Shown here one piece after another: positions 7,471 through 17,583 of a stretch of DNA of 64,000 bases. The stretch lies in NCBI GenBank assembly GCA_903879705.1, contig CAIRMO010000126.1:1-64000 (forward strand), given 5' to 3'. This DNA comes from an uncultured Candidatus Competibacteraceae bacterium (GTDB lineage: Bacteria > Pseudomonadota > Gammaproteobacteria > Competibacterales > Competibacteraceae). The position numbers were made by a program, and so were the translations under genes. Numbering within the stretch: the stretch's first letter is position 1; every line of letters starts with the position of its first letter. The notes under the pieces are model-generated. The model was not told the origin of the DNA. It did no database searches and was given only the letters and a program-made list of their open reading frames with translations.

Positions 7471-9771
7471 CTATTCCTTCCGCCGCCGCCGAGGGGAACG
7501 AGCATGCGGCTCCTTGCCCTTGCCCTTGTCCTTCTCCTTGCCCTTCTCCTTCTCCTTGCCCTTGCCCTTCTCCTTGTCCCCGCGCCCGGCCTCAATCGGC
7601 TCGAAATCGATCTTGCGCTCGTCCAGATCGACCCGCGTCACGCGCACCCGGACGCTATCACCCAGCCGGTAAACCTGCCCCGAACGCTCGCCGTGCAGGC
7701 GATGACCGACCGGATCGAAATGATAGTAATCATTGCGCAGCGAGGTCACATGGATCAGCCCTTCCACGAACACCCCGCGCAGCTCCAGAAACAGCCCGAA
7801 GCCGGTTACGCCGGTAATAATCCCGTCGAAAGTTTGCCCGATCTTGTCCTGCATGAACTCGCACTTGAGCCACTCCACGGCATCGCGCACCGCCTCATCG
7901 GCCCGCCGCTCGGTCATCGAACAATGCTCGCCCAGCCCGGCCAGATCGACCTGAGTGTGCAAGAAATCCGCCGCTTTGCCGCCGGTGAGAACATGGCGAA
8001 TGGCACGATGCACCTGCAAGTCGGGATAACGGCGAATCGGCGAGGTGTAGTGGGCGTAAGCCTCCAGCGCCAACCCGAAATGGCCGGCATTGCCCGGACT
8101 GTAAACGGCCTGCGAGAGCGAACGCAGCATCACGGTTTGAATCAGATGGGCGTCAGGCCGGTCGTGGATTTGTTCCAGCACCCGGGTGTAATCAAGCGGG
8201 GCGGGTTTGTCGCCCCCGCCCAGTCCCAAGCCCAACTCGCCGAGAAAAGCCCGCAGCTTTTTCAACCGATCTTCCGCCGGCCCCTCGTGAACCCGGTACA
8301 GGCCGGGCATTTTATGGCGCTGGAGGAGCCGCGCCGCCGCCACATTCGCCATGATCATGCACTCTTCAATCAGGCGGTGGGCGTCGTTGCGCTCGGTCGG
8401 CAGAATTCGCTCGATCTTGCGATCTGCACCGTATTCGATCACGGTCTCCTGGGTGTCAAAATCCATCGCCCCGCGCTGCTCCCGGGTCGCCCGCAACAGT
8501 TGATACAGCTCATGCAGCCGATCCAGATGCGGGGTCAATGCCTGGTATTCCGCCCGGAGTTGCGGATTGCGGTCAGCGACAATGGCCGCTGCCGTGTCAT
8601 AAGTCAGCCGGGCATGGGAGCGCATTACCGCCTCGACAAACCGCGACCGGATCAGGCGACCCACGCCGTTCAGGGTCATCTCGCAGACCAGGCACAACCG
8701 ATCCACTTCGGGTTTGAGCGAACACAGGCCGTTGGACAGCGCCTCCGGCAGCATTGGAATGGCCCGATCCGGGAAATAGACCGAATTGCCGCGCTTGCGG
8801 GCTTCCCGATCCAGCGCCGTGTCCGGGCGCACATACCAGGACACGTCAGCGATCGCCACCAGCAGCCGCCAGTTGTGGCCGCGCTTCTCGCAATACACCG
8901 CATCGTCGAAATCGCGGGCGGTGATCCCGTCAATCGTTACCAGCGGCGTCCCGCGCAAATCCAGGCGACCTTGCAGAGCGGCCTCCGGCACGGTTTCACC
9001 AAAACTCTGCGCCTCCGCGACCACAGCCTCCGGCCAATCCACCGGAATCCCGTGACTGGCGATGGCGATGCGGATTTCCATTCCGGGGGCCATGTGTTCG
9101 CCGAGAACTTCCTTGACTCGGCCCAGTGGACGATTCTTGGCGTTAGGCTGCTCGATCAACTCGACGATGACAATCTGCCCGGCTTGCGCTGCGCCACGGC
9201 CATCGGGCGGAATCATGATGTCCTGATTGATCCGCTTGTTGTCGGGGGTAACGAAACAGGCCCCGCGCTCCTCGCTGAACCGCCCGACGACGGTTTCGGT
9301 ATTGCGCTCCAGCACCTCGACCACCGCACCCTCGCGGCGACCCCGGTAATCCACCCCGATGACCCGCACTACCGCCCGGTCACCGTGCAGCAGTTTTCGC
9401 ATCTGCCGGGGCGACAGAAACAGAGTGTCGCCACCCTCGTCGGGAATCAGGAAGCCGTGGCCCTCGGCATGACCGATGACCCGGCCAGTGACCAGGTCCA
9501 TTTTAGCGATCAGCCCGTAACCTTCACGGCGATTGCGGATCAGTTGCCCGTCGCGCTCCATTGCCCGTAGCCGGCGGGACAAGGCTTCGATTTCCCAGTC
9601 ATCGTCCATTTGCCATTCAGCGCACAGATCTTCCAGGGTAAGCGGCATGCCCCGCTCCTCCAGGTAGTGCAGAATGAATTCGCGGCTAGGCGAAGCGCGG
9701 CCGTATTTTTCCTGCTCACGGGCCAGAAACGGGTCAAGCTGACGCCAGGAACTGCGTTTTTTATGAGTCAT
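7471..9771 (-). CDS. rnr: Ribonuclease R
   Basis: 766 aa 3'-5' exoribonuclease that degrades structured RNA and takes part in rRNA and tmRNA quality control. Order: N-terminal helix-turn-helix/OB region (1-170), cold-shock-like domain, RNB catalytic domain (about 250-590) with the acidic cluster TARDFDDAVY, and an S1 domain (about 640-720). The last 35 residues are almost only Lys, Glu, Gly, Asp and Arg, encoded by imperfect hexamers at 7500-7605. A basic tail is normal in RNase R, but here it looks expanded by repeat slippage. The start ATG at 9771 is preceded by AAGAGA. Confidence 0.95.
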   Translation of the reverse strand: MTHKKRSSWRQLDPFLAREQEKYGRASPSREFILHYLEERGMPLTLEDLCAEWQMDDDWEIEALSRRLRAMERDGQLIRNRREGYGLIAKMDLVTGRVIGHAEGHGFLIPDEGGDTLFLSPRQMRKLLHGDRAVVRVIGVDYRGRREGAVVEVLERNTETVVGRFSEERGACFVTPDNKRINQDIMIPPDGRGAAQAGQIVIVELIEQPNAKNRPLGRVKEVLGEHMAPGMEIRIAIASHGIPVDWPEAVVAEAQSFGETVPEAALQGRLDLRGTPLVTIDGITARDFDDAVYCEKRGHNWRLLVAIADVSWYVRPDTALDREARKRGNSVYFPDRAIPMLPEALSNGLCSLKPEVDRLCLVCEMTLNGVGRLIRSRFVEAVMRSHARLTYDTAAAIVADRNPQLRAEYQALTPHLDRLHELYQLLRATREQRGAMDFDTQETVIEYGADRKIERILPTERNDAHRLIEECMIMANVAAARLLQRHKMPGLYRVHEGPAEDRLKKLRAFLGELGLGLGGGDKPAPLDYTRVLEQIHDRPDAHLIQTVMLRSLSQAVYSPGNAGHFGLALEAYAHYTSPIRRYPDLQVHRAIRHVLTGGKAADFLHTQVDLAGLGEHCSMTERRADEAVRDAVEWLKCEFMQDKIGQTFDGIITGVTGFGLFLELRGVFVEGLIHVTSLRNDYYHFDPVGHRLHGERSGQVYRLGDSVRVRVTRVDLDERKIDFEPIEAGRGDKEKGKGKEKEKGKEKDKGKGKEPHARSPRRRRKE
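7500..7605. repeat. Imperfect hexanucleotide tandem repeat inside rnr
   Basis: About 100 bases made of variants of CCTTGC and CCTTCT on the plus strand. On the coding strand they give alternating Lys-Gly and Lys-Glu codons in the RNase R tail. The array is in frame and could change length by slippage without breaking the gene. Confidence 0.75.
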
Positions 9772-9811
9772 TGAATCTCTTGCAGGTTGGAAAAGAGGAA
9801 AGTGGATTAGA

Positions 9812-9840
9812 TTGACAGGGGAGGAGGCGATCCGTATAGT
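9812..9840 (+). promoter_or_regulatory. Sigma-70 promoter of tRNA-Leu
   Basis: TTGACA at 9812-9817 matches the -35 consensus exactly. After exactly 17 bases comes TATAGT at 9835-9840. The tRNA begins 38 bases after the -10 box, leaving room for a short leader removed by processing. Confidence 0.85.
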
Positions 9841-9877
9841 ACACTCCCGTTGCCGCCGAAACCGGCGCGACGCTCAG

Positions 9878-9964
9878 GCCGGAGTGGCGGAATTGGTAGA
9901 CGCGCTAGGTTCAGGTCTTAGTTGGGGTAACCCAGTGGAGGTTCAAGTCCTCTCTTCGGCACCA
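9878..9964 (+). tRNA. tRNA-Leu (anticodon CAG)
   Basis: 87 nt including an encoded CCA end. The acceptor stem GCCGGAG pairs with CTTCGGC. The anticodon stem CTAGG/CTTAG closes the loop TTCAGGT, giving anticodon CAG. The T arm is GGAGG-TTCAAGT-CCTCT. A long variable arm (class II) is present, as required for leucine tRNA. It reads CUG codons, the dominant Leu codon in these GC-rich genes. Promoter upstream and terminator downstream suggest a single-gene unit. Confidence 0.95.
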
Positions 9965-9970
9965 GATTCA

Positions 9971-10002
9971 CAGAAAAGCCCGGTTAAAGCCGGGCTTTTC
10001 TG
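9971..10002 (+). terminator. Rho-independent terminator after tRNA-Leu
   Basis: CAGAAAAGCCCGG and CCGGGCTTTTCTG form a near-perfect 13-bp stem with a short TTAAAG loop. The T-rich 3' arm serves as the U-tract. It starts 7 bases after the tRNA CCA. Confidence 0.8.
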
Positions 10003-10238
10003 CGTTTGGGGTGGTCAGAATCGCCTCATAGCACGATCCGCCGGATATTCAAATTCTCCAGGTCCTTGCGCCTGACGCCCATTTCGCCGGCGATGTGAAT
10101 GTAGTCCACCGCATCTGGCCGGTCAGGTGCCTGTTTCGCACCCCGGTCTCGCTCCCGGTCTCGCTGTTAGAACCGCGCCGCCGCCCTGGTGTATTCTGCG
10201 CTGCACCGCAACATCGCACGCCACATCAAGGAACCGTC

Positions 10239-12398
10239 ATGGCTAACGCCATTCTTGTCGTCCCTACCGAGCAGCGGGTCGGGCTGACCACCGTCGCGCT
10301 CGGCCTGGTTCACGCCCTCGACCGCGAAGGCATTCCGGTTGGATTTTGCAAGCCCATCAGCCAGCCCCACGCCTCTGACACCGGCCCGGAACGCTCCACC
10401 CGGCTGGCCCGCACCGTCACCAGCCTCAATCCACCCGAGCCAATTCCGGTCGCGGACGCCGAAAACCTGCTCGGCCACGACAAGGAAAATGTGCTGCTGG
10501 AAGAAATCATCGGCCGCTATGAACAAGCCGCCCAGAACGCCAGCATCGTCGTCGTCGAAGGCTTGGTCGATACCGAAGAGCAGCCCTACGGCACACACCT
10601 CAACGCCAAAATGGCGCAAGGTCTGGATGCCAGAATCATCATTGTGGTCGCGCCAGGTCGCAATACGCCACACCAGGTTGCCGATACCGTGGAAGTGGTG
10701 GCACAGGCCTACGGTGGTATCCGCCATGAACGGATGATCGGTTGCATCATCAACTTGCTGGATGCGCCGGTGGACCCGACCGGCCATATCCGCTTCGATT
10801 TTAGCCGCGCAGAAGGCAGTTACAATTCCAGTCACGAGGTTCTGTTCCGCGCCGAATGCGCTCGGCACTGGCCGGAGACCTTTAAGCTGATCGGCTGCAT
10901 TCCCTGGCAGCGCGAGCTGATCGCGCCCCGGATGCGCGACATCATGCAGATGATCGGTGCCCAGATTCTCAACGAGGGGCAACTCAACCGGCGCGTCACT
11001 CACGTCGCACTGGGCGCGCCGACCCTGCTGAACCTCTGCCAGGAATTGCGGGCCGGGGCAATGATGATCGTACCTGGCGACCGCGACGATGTGTTGCTGG
11101 CGGTCTGCATGGCGGCGATGAGCGGCACACAGGTGGCCGGCGTCTTGCTGACCGGCGGATTCAAGCCTGATCCCCGGGTCTGGAAACTGTGCGGCCCGGC
11201 GCTGGATACCGGCCTACCGGTCCTGAGCATCAACTACAGCGCCATGCAGTCGGTGCTGTATCTGCCCTATCTGAATCTGGAAGTGCCGCTGGATGACCGC
11301 GACCGGATGCAGCAAGCGGTCGATGCGGTCGCTTCGCACATCACTCTGGAGTGGAAGGAGCCGCTGCTCAATAACCTGGAAGAGCGGCGCTTCAGTCCGC
11401 CGGCGTTCCGGCACATGCTGGTGGAGCGCGCCCGCAAGGCCAACAAGCGGATCGTCCTGCCAGAAGGCAACGAGCCACGCACCATTGAAGCCGCCATCAC
11501 CTGCCATCAGCGTGGTATCGCTCGCTGTGTGCTGATGGGCGACGCCGGGCGGATGCGCCGGATGTCGGCGCGGCGCGGCATGATCATTCCCCCGGATATC
11601 GAGATCATCGATCCTGCCGAGATTAATTCGCGCTATATCGAAGCGATGGTGGAACTGCGCGGAGATAAGGGCTTGAACGCCGGGCTGGCCGAGGAGCAAC
11701 TGCATGATCCAGTCGTACTCGGCACCATGATGCTGCAACTGGGCGAGGTGGATGGGCTGGTGTCCGGGGCGGTGCATACCACCGCCAACACCATTCGCCC
11801 GGCCCTGCAACTCATCAAGACCGCGCCCGGGGTGCATCTGGTGTCATCGATCTTCTTTATGTGTCTGCCGGAACAGGTGCTGGTCTATGGCGATTGCGCC
11901 ATTAATATAGAGCCTACTCCCGATGAATTGGCCGACATCGCCATCCAGAGCGCCGAATCGGCTCAGGCCTTCGGGATTACGCCCCGAGTCGCCATGTTGA
12001 GCTATAGCACCGGTACTTCGGGCAGCGGCAGCGATGTGGATAAGGTCAAGAACGCGACCCGGATCGCCCGCGAACGGCGGCCCGATCTGCTGATTGACGG
12101 GCCGTTGCAGTATGACGCGGCGGCGATCAAGGATGTGGCGCTGAGCAAAGCCCCGGACAGTCGGGTGGCGGGGCGGGCGACGGTGTTCGTGTTCCCGGAT
12201 TTGAATACCGGCAACACCACTTACAAGGCGGTGCAGCGCAGTGCCGATGTGATCAGCATCGGCCCGATGCTGCAAGGATTGCGCAAGCCGGTGAATGACT
12301 TGTCGCGCGGGGCGCTGGTGGAGGACATCGTGTTCACCATCGCCCTGACTGCGATTCAAGCGGAGCAGGCCAGGACGCGGGAACAGAGCCAACGCTGA
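10239..12398 (+). CDS. pta: Phosphate acetyltransferase (long form)
   Basis: 719 aa. The ATG at 10239, preceded by AAGGA, gives MANAILVVPTEQRVGLT, the usual Pta beginning; a longer in-frame reading from 10095 is not supported. Domains: an N-terminal BioD-like P-loop fold (1-230), a DRTGG regulatory domain (about 240-350) and the catalytic PTA_PTB domain (about 390-710; RIVLPEGNEPRT, SYSTGTSGSGSDV, FPDLNTGNTTYK). It interconverts acetyl-CoA and acetyl phosphate. ackA, its usual partner, is not adjacent. It converges on the methyltransferase gene with one base between the stop codons. Confidence 0.95.
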   Translation: MANAILVVPTEQRVGLTTVALGLVHALDREGIPVGFCKPISQPHASDTGPERSTRLARTVTSLNPPEPIPVADAENLLGHDKENVLLEEIIGRYEQAAQNASIVVVEGLVDTEEQPYGTHLNAKMAQGLDARIIIVVAPGRNTPHQVADTVEVVAQAYGGIRHERMIGCIINLLDAPVDPTGHIRFDFSRAEGSYNSSHEVLFRAECARHWPETFKLIGCIPWQRELIAPRMRDIMQMIGAQILNEGQLNRRVTHVALGAPTLLNLCQELRAGAMMIVPGDRDDVLLAVCMAAMSGTQVAGVLLTGGFKPDPRVWKLCGPALDTGLPVLSINYSAMQSVLYLPYLNLEVPLDDRDRMQQAVDAVASHITLEWKEPLLNNLEERRFSPPAFRHMLVERARKANKRIVLPEGNEPRTIEAAITCHQRGIARCVLMGDAGRMRRMSARRGMIIPPDIEIIDPAEINSRYIEAMVELRGDKGLNAGLAEEQLHDPVVLGTMMLQLGEVDGLVSGAVHTTANTIRPALQLIKTAPGVHLVSSIFFMCLPEQVLVYGDCAINIEPTPDELADIAIQSAESAQAFGITPRVAMLSYSTGTSGSGSDVDKVKNATRIARERRPDLLIDGPLQYDAAAIKDVALSKAPDSRVAGRATVFVFPDLNTGNTTYKAVQRSADVISIGPMLQGLRKPVNDLSRGALVEDIVFTIALTAIQAEQARTREQSQR

Positions 12399-12399
12399 A

Positions 12400-12996
12400 T
12401 CATTCCCGCTCGAACACCTCAACGCGCGCTGGCGGCAGGTTGCTCCAGACGATCTTGCTGGACAACCGCCGGAAGCGCGGTAGCAAACGGTGGCGAGCGC
12501 CGCGCAGATCGTAGGTGAATTGCACCAGCAGGCCGCCGGGTTCAAGCAGGATTTCAAACTGGTGACTGATCGCACGGGTCATCGCCGGTTGCAGCGAGCG
12601 CAGCGGGAGACTGGAGACGATGCTGCCAATCCCCCGCCCCCGGTCGTGGTCAAGCAGTTGCGCCAAGTGGGCGGCGTCGCCCTGGACGATCCGCACATGG
12701 GGAAAACGCTGGTGCAGATGGCAGGCCAGCGTGGGCGAACGCTCGACCACGACCAGCTTCCACGGCGGCACCCCGTGCCGAAGCAGAGCGGCAGTGACCG
12801 CGCCAGTTCCGCCGCCTAACTCCACGATTAGCCCTTCCCGGTTCAGTGGGACGCGGGACGCCATACAACTGGCCAGCGCCGGCATACTGGGGCAGGCGGC
12901 CCCCATGGCGCGCGGGTTCGCCAGGAGTTCCCGGGCGAACAGCGCCAGTGAGGCCGCACCGGGATTTTGCAGCAGAACTTTAACAAGACGTTTCAT
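12400..12996 (-). CDS. Class I SAM-dependent methyltransferase, PmtA-like
   Basis: 198 aa. The AdoMet-binding motif VELGGGTGAVTAAL starts near residue 58, followed by VVVERSPTL (motif II acid) and VQGDAAHL. The architecture and a conserved SSLPLRSL segment (motif IV region) resemble phosphatidylethanolamine N-methyltransferase PmtA and rRNA-dimethylase-like small methyltransferases. The N-terminal 55 residues are amphipathic and could bind membrane. Methylation of phospholipid head groups is a plausible role but is inferred from family resemblance. It is read in the same direction as two small genes upstream. Confidence 0.7.
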   Translation of the reverse strand: MKRLVKVLLQNPGAASLALFARELLANPRAMGAACPSMPALASCMASRVPLNREGLIVELGGGTGAVTAALLRHGVPPWKLVVVERSPTLACHLHQRFPHVRIVQGDAAHLAQLLDHDRGRGIGSIVSSLPLRSLQPAMTRAISHQFEILLEPGGLLVQFTYDLRGARHRLLPRFRRLSSKIVWSNLPPARVEVFERE

Positions 12997-13029
12997 TGTG
13001 CGGGTTTGTCCAGTAGCCGATGCCGGTGG

Positions 13030-13425
13030 TCAGACTGGCGGCGAGCGCAACTGTTCCTGTTCGGCCTCGAACAGCGCCGAAGCCAACTGATGCAGCCCTT
13101 CGGCCTCGGCCAACTCGGAAATTTCCTCCCAAGTCGCCCCGCGATCAATCGCGGCGGCGGTTTTGCTGCCGTCCGGCAACTCCTGGCGAATGGTCCGAAT
13201 GAACGCATCCGTCGCTGCCGCCGGGTCTTCCGCTATGGCCGAACCTTCGCGCAACGCCTCCTGCTCGGCTTCAAACAGCACCGACGCCAGTTGATGAAAA
13301 CCCTCTTCCTCGGCCAGTTCCGAAATCTCCTCCAAACGCGCGCATCGGTCGATGGCGGCGGCAGTCCGGCAGTTATCGGGCAGGTCGCCCCGGAACGAAC
13401 GGAGCAGATGGTCAATGTTCTTCAT
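13030..13425 (-). CDS. Small acidic protein made of two duplicated domains, function unknown
   Basis: 131 aa from the ATG at 13425; a GTG two codons earlier is also possible. The protein is a tandem duplication: the unit around TAAAIDRCARLEEISELAE recurs about 67 residues later as TAAAIDRGATWEEISELAE. Over 47 aligned residues 35 are identical, including HQLAS and LFEAEQE. Units look helical, acidic and cytosolic, with no signal peptide or membrane segment. I do not recognise the family. Neighbours are a methyltransferase and phosphoglycolate phosphatase, which do not indicate a role. Confidence 0.6.
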   Translation of the reverse strand: MKNIDHLLRSFRGDLPDNCRTAAAIDRCARLEEISELAEEEGFHQLASVLFEAEQEALREGSAIAEDPAAATDAFIRTIRQELPDGSKTAAAIDRGATWEEISELAEAEGLHQLASALFEAEQEQLRSPPV

Positions 13426-13525
13426 TTCCACGAGAAAATCTCCCGATCAGGGTGGTTTATGAGGGGGCAAAGTCTAAAGCGGCGATACGGAAATGCCAAT
13501 GGCAAGCGTTCATCATTGGGTCGTT

Positions 13526-14200
13526 TCAATCCTGGGAAATCGCCCTCATCCGCTGGAGCAGGGCCGGCAATTCCCCTAAAGCCGCTATCCGGGCTGCGAC
13601 CGGATAGCGGCTTTGTTGGGCGGCATCACCATAACCGTAAGCAGCGGCGATGAAGGGCAGACCATGGGCGGCAGCGGCAGCGGCATCTTCACCCGAATCA
13701 CCAATGAACCAGCACCGCCGGGTATCCAGATCCTGCTCGGCCAACAGGCGACCGACCAGCTCCGTTTTATCGGCGGCTGGCGGCGGTTGGCGATCCAGCG
13801 TGTAGACGTCAACGAAATGACGGTTCAGCTCCAGGGAGTCAAGAATGCGCCGGGTGGGCTCGAAGCGCTTATTAGTGGCAATGAACAGCCGCCAGTCGGC
13901 CCGGCTCAACGCATCGAGCGTTTCCGCCAGGCCCGGATAAGGCCGGGTAGCCCGGTAGCCTTGACGGTCATATAACGTCTTGAAGGCGGCAGCCAGCCCG
14001 GTGAGCCGATCAGCATCCTCCAGACCGGTCAGCCGGGCCAGGGTTTGCAACAACGGCGGGCCAATCAGCCGCTGATCCAATGGTGCGGCGGGCTCAAGGC
14101 CGTGGGTCACCAGCACCCGCTGGAAACTGGCCAGAATGCCGGGGGAGGAGTCGATCAGGGTGCCGTCGAGATCAAAGAGGATCGCGTCAGGATTGTGCAT
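13526..14200 (-). CDS. gph: Phosphoglycolate phosphatase (HAD family)
   Basis: 224 aa HAD-superfamily hydrolase. Motif I FDLDGTLIDS is at residues 9-18 with the nucleophile Asp, motif II is FIATNKR, and motif IV is CWFIGDSGEDAAAA with metal-binding acids. The cap between motifs I and II is the small helical type found in Gph. It removes phosphate from 2-phosphoglycolate arising from DNA repair or oxygenase side reactions. HAD substrate ranges overlap, so the exact substrate is less sure than the family. Confidence 0.85.
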   Translation of the reverse strand: MHNPDAILFDLDGTLIDSSPGILASFQRVLVTHGLEPAAPLDQRLIGPPLLQTLARLTGLEDADRLTGLAAAFKTLYDRQGYRATRPYPGLAETLDALSRADWRLFIATNKRFEPTRRILDSLELNRHFVDVYTLDRQPPPAADKTELVGRLLAEQDLDTRRCWFIGDSGEDAAAAAAHGLPFIAAAYGYGDAAQQSRYPVAARIAALGELPALLQRMRAISQD

Positions 14201-14380
14201 GAGGGCATGATGCTCCGCGAGCCGTGGTTCCCGCCAGTCAGGTCGTTGGATGAAAATGGCCGAGATTGGTTTGATCCGACACGTTGGACCGCCCGGTCAT
14301 CTTCGGACGGCATGTTACAATACCCGTGCGCTCCCAGAAATGTATCCCCATCTGCACCCGCTACGAATCCGCAACGGCCT

Positions 14381-15025
14381 ATGAGCATCGAACAATCCAT
14401 TATTGAGGGCTGCGAACGGTTGAACCTGCCGTTGCCGGAGGGGGCTGGGACGCAATTGACTCATTATCTGACCCTGCTGGAACGCTGGAACCGCGCCTAT
14501 AACCTGACCGCGGTGCGCGATCCCGAAGCGATGGTGGTTCGGCACCTGCTGGACAGTCTATCGATTCTGCCCTGGTTGCAAGGACCGCGGGTGCTGGACG
14601 TGGGCAGCGGCGCCGGATTGCCGGGGATTCCGCTGGCTATCGTGCGGCCAGACTGCGAATTTTGCCTGCTCGACAGCAACGGCAAGCGCACCCGCTTCCT
14701 GATTCAGGCAGTCGCCGAACTGCAATTGACCCGCATCAGCGTCATTCGCAGCCGAGTCCAGGAGTATCAGCCGGCGACTCTGTTCAATAGCGTGGTGGCG
14801 CGGGCCTTTTCGACTTTGGCGGAGATGGTGGCTGATGCCGGACGGCTGTGCGCCCCGAATGGCCGACTGCTGGCGATGAAAGGCGTCTTTCCCGACGATG
14901 AGCTGGCCCGCCTGCCGCCCGGCTATGCCGTGGTTGGGGTCTACCCGCTGCACGTTCCGTATCTGGAGGCCAAGCGTCATCTGGTGCATCTGGCCCCAGC
15001 GCCTGTTTCGCATCCGCGGGAATGA
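14381..15025 (+). CDS. rsmG: 16S rRNA (guanine527-N7)-methyltransferase RsmG
   Basis: 214 aa from the ATG at 14381 (MSIEQSIIEGCERL), which fits the family; an upstream in-frame ATG would add 112 residues without homology. The RsmG signature is clear: LTHYLTLLERWNRAYNLTA, VRHLLDSL, LDVGSGAGLPGIPLAI (AdoMet site) and SVVARAFSTLAEM. It methylates G527 in the 530 loop of 16S rRNA. In many bacteria rsmG is followed by parA and parB; here only a parB fragment follows, overlapping the rsmG stop by 4 bases. A TACAAT at 14316-14321 could be a -10 box. Confidence 0.95.
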   Translation: MSIEQSIIEGCERLNLPLPEGAGTQLTHYLTLLERWNRAYNLTAVRDPEAMVVRHLLDSLSILPWLQGPRVLDVGSGAGLPGIPLAIVRPDCEFCLLDSNGKRTRFLIQAVAELQLTRISVIRSRVQEYQPATLFNSVVARAFSTLAEMVADAGRLCAPNGRLLAMKGVFPDDELARLPPGYAVVGVYPLHVPYLEAKRHLVHLAPAPVSHPRE

Positions 15026-15273
15026 CGGATCGGGCAGCCGTTGTGGTGGCGCTGATTGAAAATATCCAGCGCGAAGATTTGACCCCGCTGGAGGAAGCTG
15101 CCGTCTTGCAGCGGTTAATCGCCGAATTTGAACTGACCCACCAGCAAGCCGCCGAAACAGTGGGTCGGTCGCGAGCGACGATCAGCAATCTGTTGCGGCT
15201 GCCGGAGTTAACCGAGGATGTACAACACAACACCCTCGATGAACTGGATGGCATTATTTTCCGGGTGAAGTGA
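15022..15273 (+). pseudogene. parB: Remnant of chromosome-partitioning gene parB
   Basis: 83 codons. ALIENIQREDLTPLEEA followed by the helix-turn-helix segment GRSRATISNLLRLPEL is the central DNA-binding core of ParB, the protein that binds parS sites. Full ParB is about 280-300 aa. Here the N-terminal CTPase half (GERR region) and the C-terminal dimerisation domain are both missing, and after TEDVQ the sequence no longer looks like ParB. parA is absent. The position between rsmG and atpI is the normal parAB site, so I read this as a deletion scar. The frame is still open, so a short peptide could be made. Confidence 0.8.
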
Positions 15274-15439
15274 TCTGGTAATTTTCGTTGACCCGCTGGC
15301 GCTAAATTCCCTATACTTCGTGGACACTCTGCGCGACGGCAGCGAATTGGGAACGGCGCATTTCATGACGAAATACCAGCGCCGCAGAGTCAACAATACA
15401 ATGACTATAAAACCTGAATAGACCCTAACCAGATCTCAC

Positions 15440-16677
<1,238 letters not shown>

Positions 16678-16701
16678 GTCGCTAATTCTACCCGGGGTTG
16701 A

Positions 16702-17052
<351 letters not shown>

Positions 17053-17095
17053 GAAGTTTCATGCGCCACCACCGCGTATCTGAGGAGGTAACCGC

Positions 17096-17566
17096 GTGAA
17101 CTTCAATGCCACCCTCATCGGGCAGATGATCACGTTCGGCCTTCTGGTGCTGTTTACCATGAAGTATGTATGGCCGCCGATCATCCAGGCCATGCAGGAC
17201 CGCCAGAAGCGAATCGCCGACGGCTTGGCATCTGCAGAGCGCGGAATGCGCGAGCAGGAACTGGCCAAGACCAAGGCCGCCCAGTTGCTGAAAGAAGCCA
17301 AGCAGCAGGCTGCCGAGATCGTCGCTCAAGCCCATAAGCGCGCCAACGAAGTGGTCGAGCAATCGAAGCTGGATGCCCGTACCGAAGGCGACCGCCAGTT
17401 AGCCGTCGCCAAGGCGGAAATCGAGCAGGAGGCCAATCGCGCCCGCGAGCAACTCCGTCATCAGGTCGTTAGTCTGGCCATCGCCGGCGCCGGCAAGATT
17501 CTTCGGCGCGAGGTCGACGAAGCGGCCAATGCGGCGCTGCTGGATGACCTGGTCGCGCAACTCTAA
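17096..17566 (+). CDS. atpF: ATP synthase Fo subunit b
   Basis: 156 aa from a GTG at 17096 with a strong site TGAGGAGGTAACC just upstream. A single N-terminal membrane helix (about 5-25) is followed by a long charged coiled coil (30-150) that forms the peripheral stalk. Only one b gene is present, so the stalk is a b homodimer. Confidence 0.95.
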   Translation: MNFNATLIGQMITFGLLVLFTMKYVWPPIIQAMQDRQKRIADGLASAERGMREQELAKTKAAQLLKEAKQQAAEIVAQAHKRANEVVEQSKLDARTEGDRQLAVAKAEIEQEANRAREQLRHQVVSLAIAGAGKILRREVDEAANAALLDDLVAQL

Positions 17567-17583
17567 CCACCCGGACCACGCCC

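Noticed and set aside
7504..9570. Long plus-strand open frame (about 688 codons) antisense to rnr
   Set aside because: GC-rich codon use keeps the antisense frame open; its composition (His, Gln, Arg-rich) has no domain, while the minus-strand frame is a complete RNase R.
10026..10170. Minus-strand frame of about 43 codons before pta, with a peptide AVDYIHIAGEMGVRRKDLEN
   Set aside because: It looks protein-like and could be a gene end, but it has no start site or identifiable family; too short to call.
15274..15420. Frame containing VIFVDPLALNS, faintly like a BrnT toxin
   Set aside because: Only one short match, no start, no BrnA gene; chance similarity is as likely.
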